Positions 1-7,123 of a stretch of DNA of 13,169 nucleotides are shown in pieces (within the stretch, counting starts at the first letter, position 1; each line of letters begins with the position of its first letter). The notes below the pieces were generated by a model. It saw only the letters and a program-made list of their open reading frames with translations. It ran no database searches and was not told the origin of the DNA. A program made the translations under genes and the position numbers. The DNA comes from Candidatus Pacebacteria bacterium UBA6188 (GTDB taxonomy: Bacteria; Patescibacteriota; Microgenomatia; UBA1400; PJMF01): contig DITI01000023.1 of the NCBI GenBank assembly GCA_002422765.1, positions 2,533 to 15,701 on the forward strand. Reading direction: 5' to 3'.

Positions 1-197
1 GCTGGCTCACGAGCCTGATCGACGTCAAGTTTTAAGATTTCAGCTTTACCTTGGTAAGTATCGGCCATTTGATCGACAATTGGAGCTGACATCTGACAAG
101 GACCACACCAAGTGGCAAAGAAGTCAACCAAAACTACACCTTTGGATTTTTGAACTTTTTCATTAAAGTTCTCACTGCTTAAATGAACTGCTGGCAT
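1..197 (-). CDS. trxA: Thioredoxin, N-terminal part (gene runs off the window)
   Basis: The reverse strand reads from an ATG at 197 to the window edge: about 65 residues beginning MPAVHLSSENFNEKV. The thioredoxin active site WCGPC lies at residues 30-34, preceded by VLVDFFAT and followed by the conserved proline of QMSAPIVDQMA. It is a cytoplasmic dithiol reductase that passes electrons from thioredoxin reductase to protein disulfides. There is no signal peptide, so a secreted TlpA-type protein is unlikely. A weak purine-rich ribosome site (GAAAGG) precedes the start. It lies 30 bases after the stop of the CsoR/CstR-family gene in the same direction, so the two are probably co-transcribed and thioredoxin may be a target of that repressor (inference). 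The C-terminal half with the cis-proline loop is outside the window. Confidence 0.93.
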   Translation of the reverse strand, partial: MPAVHLSSENFNEKVQKSKGVVLVDFFATWCGPCQMSAPIVDQMADTYQGKAEILKLDVDQAREP

Positions 198-227
198 AAC
201 TGCCTTTCTTTTTATATTTAATTTTTA

Positions 228-473
228 TTAATAACGAAGTAATTCTTTGAGTACTAAATTAAGTTGATTGCGATTGCTCTCACTAGAACAAACAGTCGCC
301 TCACTTGTCAAAATATCGCGAGCTACCCTAGAAATTGAATTGCGTACTGCTGCCAATTGGCGAGCAATTTCAATACAAGGGCGTTGCTCCTCGTACATTT
401 TGGCTATCCCATCTACTTGACCGCGAATGCGACTTAAAGAAGAGGCAATCGGATCTTTTTTCTTTTGATTCAT
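228..473 (-). CDS. CsoR/RcnR/CstR-family transcriptional repressor, CstR-like Cys pair
   Basis: This is a small all-alpha DUF156 (CsoR/FrmR/RcnR/CstR) repressor, 81 residues from the start chosen here: MNQKKKDPIASSLSRIRGQV and on. RIRGQVDGI is the family signature. Cys33 and Cys62 are 29 residues apart, the same spacing as the Cu ligands Cys36/Cys65 of M. tuberculosis CsoR and the reactive Cys31/Cys60 of S. aureus CstR. The position of the CsoR copper ligand His61 is Glu58 here, so the Cu(I) site is incomplete and a persulfide-sensing (CstR-like) role is more likely than copper sensing. A longer reading from 527 exists, but it would put the promoter and operator inside the coding region and add an unconserved 18-residue extension, so the ATG at 473 is preferred. 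Thioredoxin follows directly. The sensed ligand is an inference. Confidence 0.88.
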   Translation of the reverse strand: MNQKKKDPIASSLSRIRGQVDGIAKMYEEQRPCIEIARQLAAVRNSISRVARDILTSEATVCSSESNRNQLNLVLKELLRY

Positions 474-480
474 GTCTTTT

Positions 481-510
481 ATAATATACCGGTGGGGGGT
501 ATGTTGGCAA
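481..510 (-). promoter_or_regulatory. Promoter of the CsoR/CstR-family gene
   Basis: On the reverse strand TTGCCA (510-505) is followed after 16 bases by TATATT (488-483), or after 18 bases by TATTAT (486-481). Either fits a sigma-70 promoter. The expected transcription start is around 475, only a few bases before the ATG at 473, so the mRNA would be almost leaderless. It lies just downstream of the dnaG stop codon and would give the regulator-thioredoxin pair its own transcription. Confidence 0.6.
486..502 (-). promoter_or_regulatory. Probable CsoR-family operator
   Basis: The 17-base sequence ATACCCCCCACCGGTAT has ATACC/GGTAT inverted ends around a C-rich centre, the general form of known CsoR-family operators (AT-flanked G/C tracts). 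It fills the spacer between the -35 and -10 boxes of the regulator's own promoter and overlaps the -10, so binding would block RNA polymerase. Autoregulation is typical of this family. The assignment rests on position and shape, not on a database match. Confidence 0.6.
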
Positions 511-531
511 GAGGCAAATTCAAACAAACAA

Positions 532-2346
532 CTAGCTTAATTTTTTAATTGCCGACTGTTTAGCCACAATCAGGCTCAAAAGTTCATCTAGTTTCTGCTC
601 TTCAAGAATTGTTCTTTGTAGACTACTGTCTAGCTTGGTAATTTCTTCATTGATCTTGGCTATTTCTGCTCTGAGAGATTCTTTTTTGACTCTTAGTAAA
701 GTCGCCTGCCATTCTTTTTCCAAGGTCTCTTTTTCCAACTTTTGCTCATACTCTGGACTGAGTAAAGCATCCATTAGAGATTTTTTGAGATCTTCAGCTA
801 AGCTCAGGGCAAAACGGGATAAATCAAAACTACCTTTGAAATTGAGTAGCTGCTCAATAACTGGCTTAAAACCAGGACTCACAAAAACAAAATCTTGAAG
901 TTCCAAAGCTTTTTCTTTGAGTGTGGTCGCGGGGAAACTAAAAAGCAAGAAAAGCAAATATTCCTCATTGCGCTCTTGATGGCTCTTAAAAATTTTGGGC
1001 TTGGCACTGGTGTTATCTGTAGTAGTCGCTAGTTTTTCTTTGGCTTGGCCAAATTTAGCCACATCTTCTTTGAGTAAAGACTCCTTAACGTTAAGGGCAA
1101 CTGAGAGCTTTTGCAAATAAAATTCTTTTTCGACAGCGTGATCAATGGTTTCTAAAATTGGAGCCAAATAATTAATGATTTGGCGCTTGCCATCTGCACT
1201 TAGCGGATCATAAATATCCAGGGCGTGATTGAATAAAAATTCATAGACAGAGATAGCTGACTCCACCGCCTGACGCCAAGCTTTAGGTTTTTCTCTCGCC
1301 AACTCGTCTGGATCTTTGACCTGATCTTCCTTGGCTAAAAAATCCAAGTGCTTAAGGTCAATGACTTTGAGGTCAATGCCTTTTTCCTTGACTATGCCAA
1401 TTGCCCGCTCCGTAGCTTTAATCCCCGCCTCATCAGCATCTAAAGATAAAATAATTGTCTTGGCAACTCTGGAAAGTAAATTAACCTGCTCAGTGGTCAG
1501 AGCAGAACCTTTGATAGCCACCACGTGATTAACGTGAGCCTGAGCTGAAGAAATCATGTCAAACTCGCCTTCAACTACCACCACTTGCTCTTTCTTTTTA
1601 ATTTCTCTAAATAGTTCACTATAGCCATAAAGCATTTTAGATTTATGGTAAAGCAAAGTTTCTGGTGAATTGATGTATTTGGCTTCTTTAGGGCTCTTAC
1701 TCAGCAAACGTCCAGAAAAACCTACTACCTGACCGCGGTGATTCTTGAGTGGAAACATCAGGCGTTCGCGAAAGCGATCATAATAGCCACCATTGCGCCC
1801 CTTGAGGATAAGGCCAGTTCTTTCAATCAGTTCTAATGGATATTTTTTCTTCTGATACAAATATTTGAGTAGCGAATCCCAAGCATTAGTAGCAAAACCT
1901 AATTGAAAAATTTTGATTGATTCAGCACTAACATCTCTGTCTTGTAAATAATCCCTGCCTGTCTGGCCTACCTCATGTTTGGTTAATAAAAAATGATAAT
2001 ACTCTTTGGCTAAATTAAGAATTTCCAAGAGCTTCTCTCGTTCCTCATCTTCCTTAGTGCGTTGAAATTCCTTGAGGGTAATACCAGATCGATCCGCTAA
2101 AGTTTTAAGAGCCTCGTAAAAAGTTACTCCTTCAAAGTTTTGCAAGAAATCTAAAACGTCACCATTAGCTCCACAACCAAAACAGCGATAGCGTTGAATG
2201 CTGGGGTTAACAAAAAAAGACGGAGTTTTTTCACTGTGAAAAGGACAGCAGGCCTTAAAGTTGATTCCACCCGCATCCAATTTGATTCGTTCACCAATCA
2301 CTTCAACAATATTGCTGGCATCTTTGATTTCACGAATTTGAGACAT
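532..2346 (-). CDS. dnaG: DNA primase DnaG
   Basis: This is the bacterial replicative primase, which lays down RNA primers at the fork with the DnaB helicase. It has 604 residues, a usual length. The N-terminal CHC2 zinc-binding domain has Cys33/Cys34, His37 (PFHSEKTPSF), Cys55 and Cys58 (YRCFGCGANGD). The catalytic core follows with RFRERLMFPL near 191-200. The TOPRIM domain shows VVVVEGEFD (about 256-263), IKGSALT (278-284) and LDADEAG (302-308), with the metal-binding KDPDEL at about 344-349. The last 140 residues are helical and partly coiled-coil, as expected for the helicase-binding domain. The start is an ATG with no obvious Shine-Dalgarno site, 36 bases after the stop of the GT-C gene. 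The neighbours are envelope glycosyltransferases rather than the rpsU/rpoD genes often found with dnaG. Confidence 0.97.
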   Translation of the reverse strand: MSQIREIKDASNIVEVIGERIKLDAGGINFKACCPFHSEKTPSFFVNPSIQRYRCFGCGANGDVLDFLQNFEGVTFYEALKTLADRSGITLKEFQRTKEDEEREKLLEILNLAKEYYHFLLTKHEVGQTGRDYLQDRDVSAESIKIFQLGFATNAWDSLLKYLYQKKKYPLELIERTGLILKGRNGGYYDRFRERLMFPLKNHRGQVVGFSGRLLSKSPKEAKYINSPETLLYHKSKMLYGYSELFREIKKKEQVVVVEGEFDMISSAQAHVNHVVAIKGSALTTEQVNLLSRVAKTIILSLDADEAGIKATERAIGIVKEKGIDLKVIDLKHLDFLAKEDQVKDPDELAREKPKAWRQAVESAISVYEFLFNHALDIYDPLSADGKRQIINYLAPILETIDHAVEKEFYLQKLSVALNVKESLLKEDVAKFGQAKEKLATTTDNTSAKPKIFKSHQERNEEYLLFLLFSFPATTLKEKALELQDFVFVSPGFKPVIEQLLNFKGSFDLSRFALSLAEDLKKSLMDALLSPEYEQKLEKETLEKEWQATLLRVKKESLRAEIAKINEEITKLDSSLQRTILEEQKLDELLSLIVAKQSAIKKLS

Positions 2347-2382
2347 AATTAATGGCGCAAAGCAGAAGCTTCCCTGACGTGT

Positions 2383-5300
2383 TTATCTCATTTTTTTGCC
2401 AAAAAAGCAAGGTAAACTAAGCAACAAAAGCAAACCTAAATACTCCAATAGCTGTGGGTAAAAGAAAATATAAACTTTCTGATCTTGATCCGACTCTGCT
2501 AGAGCCCAAGCGTTGGCCCAATTATTAAGCACTCGATGATCGAGCCACTGACCATCCTGCCACGCCAACCAAGCTCGATCATAGGCTTGAGAAAGCTTGA
2601 GATATTCAGCATTACAATCAGCTGGCACTAAAACCTCATAGAACCACAGGGCTTTTTTCTTGACTTGAAAATCACAAGTTGCCAAATTAGCTTGAGTAAA
2701 GTTCCAAGTAGAATCTTGTAAATATAAATTATTCAAAAAATTATACGGCCAAGCAAAAACTTCAGCTGATTTTAAAAGATCCTCGTTGGCTTCTCTACCA
2801 AAAGAATCACTAGACAAATAAAGAGTGTAACCAGCATTAAATTTTTCTGTGGGAGGTAAAATCTGATAATTCACTCCCTCGCTCAAATAAGTTTCCAAAG
2901 GACTACGGCCCAAACTCTCAGCTTGAATCGCAAAGACTAAAGGCATCATGCTCAGATTTTGCGCTTCTAGTCTAAAAAGATAGCTATTTTGATGGCGTAA
3001 TTGTCCCAGATAAAAACGATCACAAATGCTGGTTCCAGTTGCCGCATAATAATTACCCAAGTCTCTAAAGTCCTTCAAAGCGCTACCTTGACTAAGTGGG
3101 CGACAGCTGTCAGATTCAAAACTATTAAGTTCACTTTGAACTAAATCCGCTTGAACAAAAACTTTGGGAATTTTCACTAAGAAATCAGTTTTGTCAGCTA
3201 ATCTTAATTGCTTAGCTGACAAATCATGGAAAGCAAGGTCAAAAAGCGTGTAATCAAAATATTCAGTTTTATTGGCCGTGCTTAAAGCCACTGCGTTGAG
3301 CATTTTGGTGTTAAGCAAAAGATCAACTTGCCCAGTGACTTGAAAAGGCTGAATAAGCTCATTGTTAATGTTGATATAACATTCAGTAGCTTCGCTACAA
3401 AGATCACTCTCAAGTGTAAATTCCTTGGCAAAGTCATAATAAAATTTCTGATCTTGCCAATAAATCTCTGGCAGCAAGGCTCTAAAAGTCAATTTGCTTT
3501 CCCCTGCCTCGGTTGACCAAGATAAGCGGAAGGGCAACTGCGTCTCTAGATTCAATAAGCTTGGAAGCTCCAAATAAAAACCATCAGTCTCCACAGGTAG
3601 TTCTTTCAAACTACCAAGATAAAAGAAATCCTCAGTCTCAGTCAGATCAAATTCAAAGTTCTTTTGTAGATGATTGGTGAAGAGTGAAGAGAAGGGGTAA
3701 ATAATTTTTGCTTTATTTGCAAGATTATTTGGCGCAAACAAATAGTCGTGAAAATTAGCGTAACTCTGGTCGCTCCACGCGAACTGATGTTGGTTATTTA
3801 TTATAGGTAAGTTTTGATAGAGACTAACAAAATCTTTTTCACGTTGATTTTCTTCATCAGTAAACTCGTAAAGACTAATAAAATCAAACTCCTGAATCAA
3901 CTTTAGACGTTTTGATCCAGCTAAAAGTTCTTTAAGCGCTTCATAATTCAAAGGTTTGACTGTGTTGCGATTCACAACCGAAGTGTCCAATAACAAATAG
4001 TCCACATCGTATTGACCTATAACATTTTCTAGCATTTTCACGTCTTTTTTGTCCAAAGCCGTTTGCAACTGCCAATAATAGCGCTCGTCTGCCACACTCC
4101 ACACATCGAAAGCACGATCCAAGATCGGCTGTTTGATGCCATACCACAAGAAACCAGAGCCATGATAGCCCCAATCATTCCACTGCCAGCCATAAAAACT
4201 ATGTTGAGGAAGATTAGCAATGCGACTACTAGCAGGTAAAGTTTCAAAATAAGCAAAAGTTTGCAAATAAGCCTCTGGAATTTGCACTTTTAAGCGTTGA
4301 TAAAAATAATGACCTTGAAAAGCTGGCCAGGCATAAAATAACAAGCCACTTAGAAACAAAATAGTCAATAAAAATTGACTCCTTCGCTTGGTAAAATAAT
4401 TCAAAACAAAAGCCAAGCCAAAAGTCACCAAGATCGTGTAAAAAAGCGAAAAAGGCACTACCCACTTGGTGAAAGCAATACGGAACATCTCGTAAAAGAA
4501 AGGCAAAAGTTTTTGTAAAAATAAAACCAGATAGCTAAACGGAAATAAATCATTCCCCAAAACAGTCACCGACAACAAAAAAACCGCCAAAAGCAACCAA
4601 CGAAACTCATGACGCTCGCGAAAAATCTTAAATAAGCCCAGACAAAGCAAAATAAAAAAGACCCAAGCTAAAAGTTGAATTGGCAATTGTCCCCAGTGCA
4701 TCTTCCATTCATCCATCAGCCAAATCATATTGCCAGAAGCATCAAAATCAGTTTCTTGCAACCAAAAACCCTGTAGTTTGGCCAGGGAAGAAAAATTTCC
4801 AAAAGCTTTGTTTTTAAAATAGAGAATGTCATTGGACATCTCCTTACCTTTGCTAAATTGCAAAGTAGTTGCATTGTCAGAAAGCATAAAATGCACTGCT
4901 GGCAAAAACCAAAAAGCATTAATCACAAAAATCATCAAGCCAAGCAATAAAGGCAACTTGAAAGCCAACCAGAAATTACCCCTATTATTCAAGTAATTTC
5001 TAACAGTAAAAAACAATAAAACTAATGAAACCACCATGGCATAAACCACAAAAACCGTCTGCACATAAGCGATAGAAGTGGCCAAAATCGAAACTAAAGT
5101 AAAAACCAAAAGCCATTTTTTCTGCTCATCCTTGGTCACAGAAAAAATCTTGAGCAAGATAAAAAGCAACAAAGGTAAAAAAGCAAAGAAAGCGGCGAAA
5201 GGCTCAAAGGTAGTATAGAAATTTTGGACACTGGCAAAATTAAGTAAATAAAAACTCGCTCCACCAAGTGCTGCTAGTTTCTTGCCCAAACGACTCATTT

Positions 5301-5664
5301 GTTGTGACAAAAGCAACTGACGAAGTAGCGCGTAGGCGCTCAAAACTCCAGTCAAAATCATCAAAGCATGCCAAGCAAAACGAACCAGCGATAAAGGCAA
5401 TAAATAGTTAAGTGGCCAAAAGAAAAGTTGACGAAAAAGATCAGCGCTATGCGCCATACCGCCTTCCAAACCAAGACCCTGATACTCCTCCCAAGCCGCC
5501 TGCCAAGCCCGCTCTAAATTGATTTGTGGACTAAGCTCCATTTGCAGATTATCCCAACCAGCCAGAAAATACGAAGGGCGATAATTAAGCCACAACAAAA
5601 CACTCACCAAAAGCGTGAGCAATAAGACCGGCCACCATCTAGACCAGACAAAAAAAGCCTTCAT
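2383..5664 (-). CDS. Very large GT-C type membrane glycosyltransferase-like protein
   Basis: A 1093-residue integral membrane protein. Residues 1-450 contain about ten hydrophobic segments. The first extracytoplasmic loop carries the acidic GWDN motif (Asp38) and then GMAHSADLFRQ (69-79), the layout of GT-C enzymes that use lipid-phosphate-linked sugar donors. FRIAFTKW near 394-401 sits in a later loop. Residues 450-1065 form a large, largely soluble extracytoplasmic part rich in beta-type sequence, with one C-terminal membrane anchor (about 1068-1086) and a basic end KKMR. The overall shape recalls AftD-like arabinofuranosyltransferases and the YfhO group, but I cannot name a substrate. Its ATG lies 8 bases after the stop of the GT4 gene, so the two are almost certainly co-transcribed and probably act on the same surface glycan (inference). 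Confidence 0.75.
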   Translation of the reverse strand: MKAFFVWSRWWPVLLLTLLVSVLLWLNYRPSYFLAGWDNLQMELSPQINLERAWQAAWEEYQGLGLEGGMAHSADLFRQLFFWPLNYLLPLSLVRFAWHALMILTGVLSAYALLRQLLLSQQMSRLGKKLAALGGASFYLLNFASVQNFYTTFEPFAAFFAFLPLLLFILLKIFSVTKDEQKKWLLVFTLVSILATSIAYVQTVFVVYAMVVSLVLLFFTVRNYLNNRGNFWLAFKLPLLLGLMIFVINAFWFLPAVHFMLSDNATTLQFSKGKEMSNDILYFKNKAFGNFSSLAKLQGFWLQETDFDASGNMIWLMDEWKMHWGQLPIQLLAWVFFILLCLGLFKIFRERHEFRWLLLAVFLLSVTVLGNDLFPFSYLVLFLQKLLPFFYEMFRIAFTKWVVPFSLFYTILVTFGLAFVLNYFTKRRSQFLLTILFLSGLLFYAWPAFQGHYFYQRLKVQIPEAYLQTFAYFETLPASSRIANLPQHSFYGWQWNDWGYHGSGFLWYGIKQPILDRAFDVWSVADERYYWQLQTALDKKDVKMLENVIGQYDVDYLLLDTSVVNRNTVKPLNYEALKELLAGSKRLKLIQEFDFISLYEFTDEENQREKDFVSLYQNLPIINNQHQFAWSDQSYANFHDYLFAPNNLANKAKIIYPFSSLFTNHLQKNFEFDLTETEDFFYLGSLKELPVETDGFYLELPSLLNLETQLPFRLSWSTEAGESKLTFRALLPEIYWQDQKFYYDFAKEFTLESDLCSEATECYININNELIQPFQVTGQVDLLLNTKMLNAVALSTANKTEYFDYTLFDLAFHDLSAKQLRLADKTDFLVKIPKVFVQADLVQSELNSFESDSCRPLSQGSALKDFRDLGNYYAATGTSICDRFYLGQLRHQNSYLFRLEAQNLSMMPLVFAIQAESLGRSPLETYLSEGVNYQILPPTEKFNAGYTLYLSSDSFGREANEDLLKSAEVFAWPYNFLNNLYLQDSTWNFTQANLATCDFQVKKKALWFYEVLVPADCNAEYLKLSQAYDRAWLAWQDGQWLDHRVLNNWANAWALAESDQDQKVYIFFYPQLLEYLGLLLLLSLPCFFGKKMR

Positions 5665-5672
5665 CCACTTGA

Positions 5673-6971
5673 TTATAATGAAGATTGGCTCGCAAAGCTA
5701 TTGTAGGAAAAATTACCTTTTGAAGCCGCGTAAACATCTTGATAGTGATTGGCGATGAGTTTTTCAATTGCCAATTTGCTGGCTAAGTTTTTACTAAAAG
5801 CCTGCACACTAGCCTGATATTTAGTTTGAGTAAAAAAGCTTTCAATTTTCTCTGCCAAATTTTTGTTTTGATGAGTAAAAATCACTTCCTTGTCTTTTAG
5901 ACCCAAACCACTAGCCATTTCTTGACTCAGCAAAACTGGTTTACCATAAATTAGAGCTTGCTGAAGGGCTCCAGAGCCACCCATTAGGTTGCGATAAGGG
6001 AAAACCACCACATCAGCAGCGGAGAGCCAGTAGGCTACTTCTTCCTCCTTTAGAAACCCAGTTAAAGTTAAATTGGGAAGATAAGCAGCAGTTTTTTCAA
6101 TCGAAGCATAATATTCTTTATAATAATCTTTATCTTGCAGTGAATAAGCCGGCCCACCAGCCAAAACAAATTGAGTTTGCTCTAATTTTTTATGTTGGTG
6201 AGTCCATTTGGCAAAATCAGCCAAAAAATCGGCACCTTTATAGTAAGTCACAAAACCAAAACTAACCACAATTTTCTTGCGAGCATCAAGACCCAAAGCA
6301 CGACGAGCTTGTTGCTTAGAGATCTTTTGTTTGGCTCCAGCAATCCAGTGTGGATGAACTACAATTTCCTTTTTGCCAACCAGAGGCTGGAGGCGTTTTC
6401 TAATTACTTCCTCCAAAACAACAAATTTATCGACAAATAAAGAAGTCATTGCCAAATAAGCTCGATAACCCAAGGCCCAAAGCTTGATCATCTGATCATC
6501 TTTTTGTTTACCAAAATGAGGGGCAAATTTGACAAAATCAGTCACCACGTTATGAGCATAAAAAGTAATCTTACGCCCAGCTAGTTTGATCAAACCCAAA
6601 AAAGGCACCATCAGTAAACGCAGGGAAGGACCACCAGAAGCACAAAATTCAGAGTGAATAGTCACTTCTTTGATCAGGTTAAAATGATTTAACCAAGATA
6701 AAATTCTAGGATAAAGACGTAAATGTTTCTCATCAAAAGCACGAACGACAAGAATGTTTTTATTGATTTTCTCTAAAGCAAATTTCTGCCCTTCAGCTAA
6801 AACCACAAACTTATCTTGTGAATAGGCAGCCAACTTCTCCACTGTATCTTGAGTATAAGTGGCAATCCCATCAAAACTACCAGTTTTGCTAGGCCAATGA
6901 GAAATCACCAGATGGGTATCTGGTTGATTAAATTGTTTGACTAGTTGTTGTTCTCTTTTACTAAGTTGCAT
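5673..6971 (-). CDS. Family 4 (GT-B fold) glycosyltransferase
   Basis: A 432-residue cytoplasmic or membrane-associated glycosyltransferase. The N-terminal acceptor half has SHWPSKTGSFDGIATYT (24-40, a glycine-containing loop after the first strand), FYAHN near 137-141 and a hydrophobic stretch at 120-132. The donor half starts near 232 with KIVVSFGFVTYYKGADFL, where Lys245 is in the usual donor-phosphate position. It continues with FVLAGG, LTGFLKEEEVAYWLSAADVVVFPYR (split here by position: 303-327) and GGSGALQQALIYGKPVL (331-347). The E-x7-E pair of classical GT4 enzymes is replaced (Met330 and Gln338), as in the SGxLxxAL subgroup. It probably transfers a sugar from a nucleotide donor to a lipid-linked intermediate later handled by the adjacent GT-C protein. 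No Shine-Dalgarno site is visible, and a hairpin abuts the ATG. Confidence 0.88.
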   Translation of the reverse strand: MQLSKREQQLVKQFNQPDTHLVISHWPSKTGSFDGIATYTQDTVEKLAAYSQDKFVVLAEGQKFALEKINKNILVVRAFDEKHLRLYPRILSWLNHFNLIKEVTIHSEFCASGGPSLRLLMVPFLGLIKLAGRKITFYAHNVVTDFVKFAPHFGKQKDDQMIKLWALGYRAYLAMTSLFVDKFVVLEEVIRKRLQPLVGKKEIVVHPHWIAGAKQKISKQQARRALGLDARKKIVVSFGFVTYYKGADFLADFAKWTHQHKKLEQTQFVLAGGPAYSLQDKDYYKEYYASIEKTAAYLPNLTLTGFLKEEEVAYWLSAADVVVFPYRNLMGGSGALQQALIYGKPVLLSQEMASGLGLKDKEVIFTHQNKNLAEKIESFFTQTKYQASVQAFSKNLASKLAIEKLIANHYQDVYAASKGNFSYNSFASQSSL

Positions 6972-6972
6972 A

Positions 6973-7016
6973 AGCAGCTCACTATCTAGCTAAAAGAAGC
7001 TAAACACTGAGCTGCT
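6973..7016. repeat. Nested hairpin A at the GT4 start
   Basis: AGCAGCTCA (6973-6981) and TGAGCTGCT (7008-7016) are perfect 9-base inverted repeats, with an inner stem TAGCT (6987-6991) / AGCTA (6998-7002). In the minus-strand transcript this structure ends one base before the GT4 ATG, so it may affect translation. No T tract follows in either direction. Confidence 0.7.
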
Positions 7017-7040
7017 CCCGCCGTGTTTGACCACGGCGGG
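7017..7040. repeat. GC-rich hairpin B
   Basis: CCCGCCGTG (7017-7025) and CACGGCGGG (7032-7040) form a perfect 9-bp stem with a 6-base loop. It abuts hairpin A with no gap. There is no T run on either side, so it is not a typical intrinsic terminator, but it could protect or attenuate RNA coming from the GC-rich gene. Confidence 0.75.
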
Positions 7041-7072
7041 AAGCCAGCGACTTACAACTTTCTTTGTCACTT

Positions 7073-7092
7073 GGGCGGTCATGAGACCGCCC
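7073..7092. repeat. GC-rich hairpin C
   Basis: GGGCGGTC (7073-7080) and GACCGCCC (7085-7092) form a perfect 8-bp stem with a 4-base loop. On the plus strand ATTTTC follows, a poor T tract. On the minus strand, the coding direction of the neighbouring gene, A-rich sequence follows. Confidence 0.75.
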
Positions 7093-7102
7093 ATTTTCTG
7101 CC

Positions 7103-7123
7103 ATAGCTTTGTGACGAAGCTAT
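7103..7123. repeat. Hairpin D over the stop codon of the GC-rich gene
   Basis: ATAGCTT (7103-7109) and AAGCTAT (7117-7123) form a perfect 7-bp stem with a 7-base loop. It includes the TAG stop codon (7122-7120) of the minus-strand surface-protein gene, so it forms the immediate 3' end of that reading frame. Confidence 0.6.

Noticed and set aside
228..527. Longer 99-residue form of the CsoR/CstR-family protein
   Set aside because: The extra 18 residues are encoded by the promoter and operator and are not part of the family fold.
7017..7092. Hairpins B and C as intrinsic terminators
   Set aside because: Neither is followed by a T tract in the direction of transcription of the neighbouring genes.
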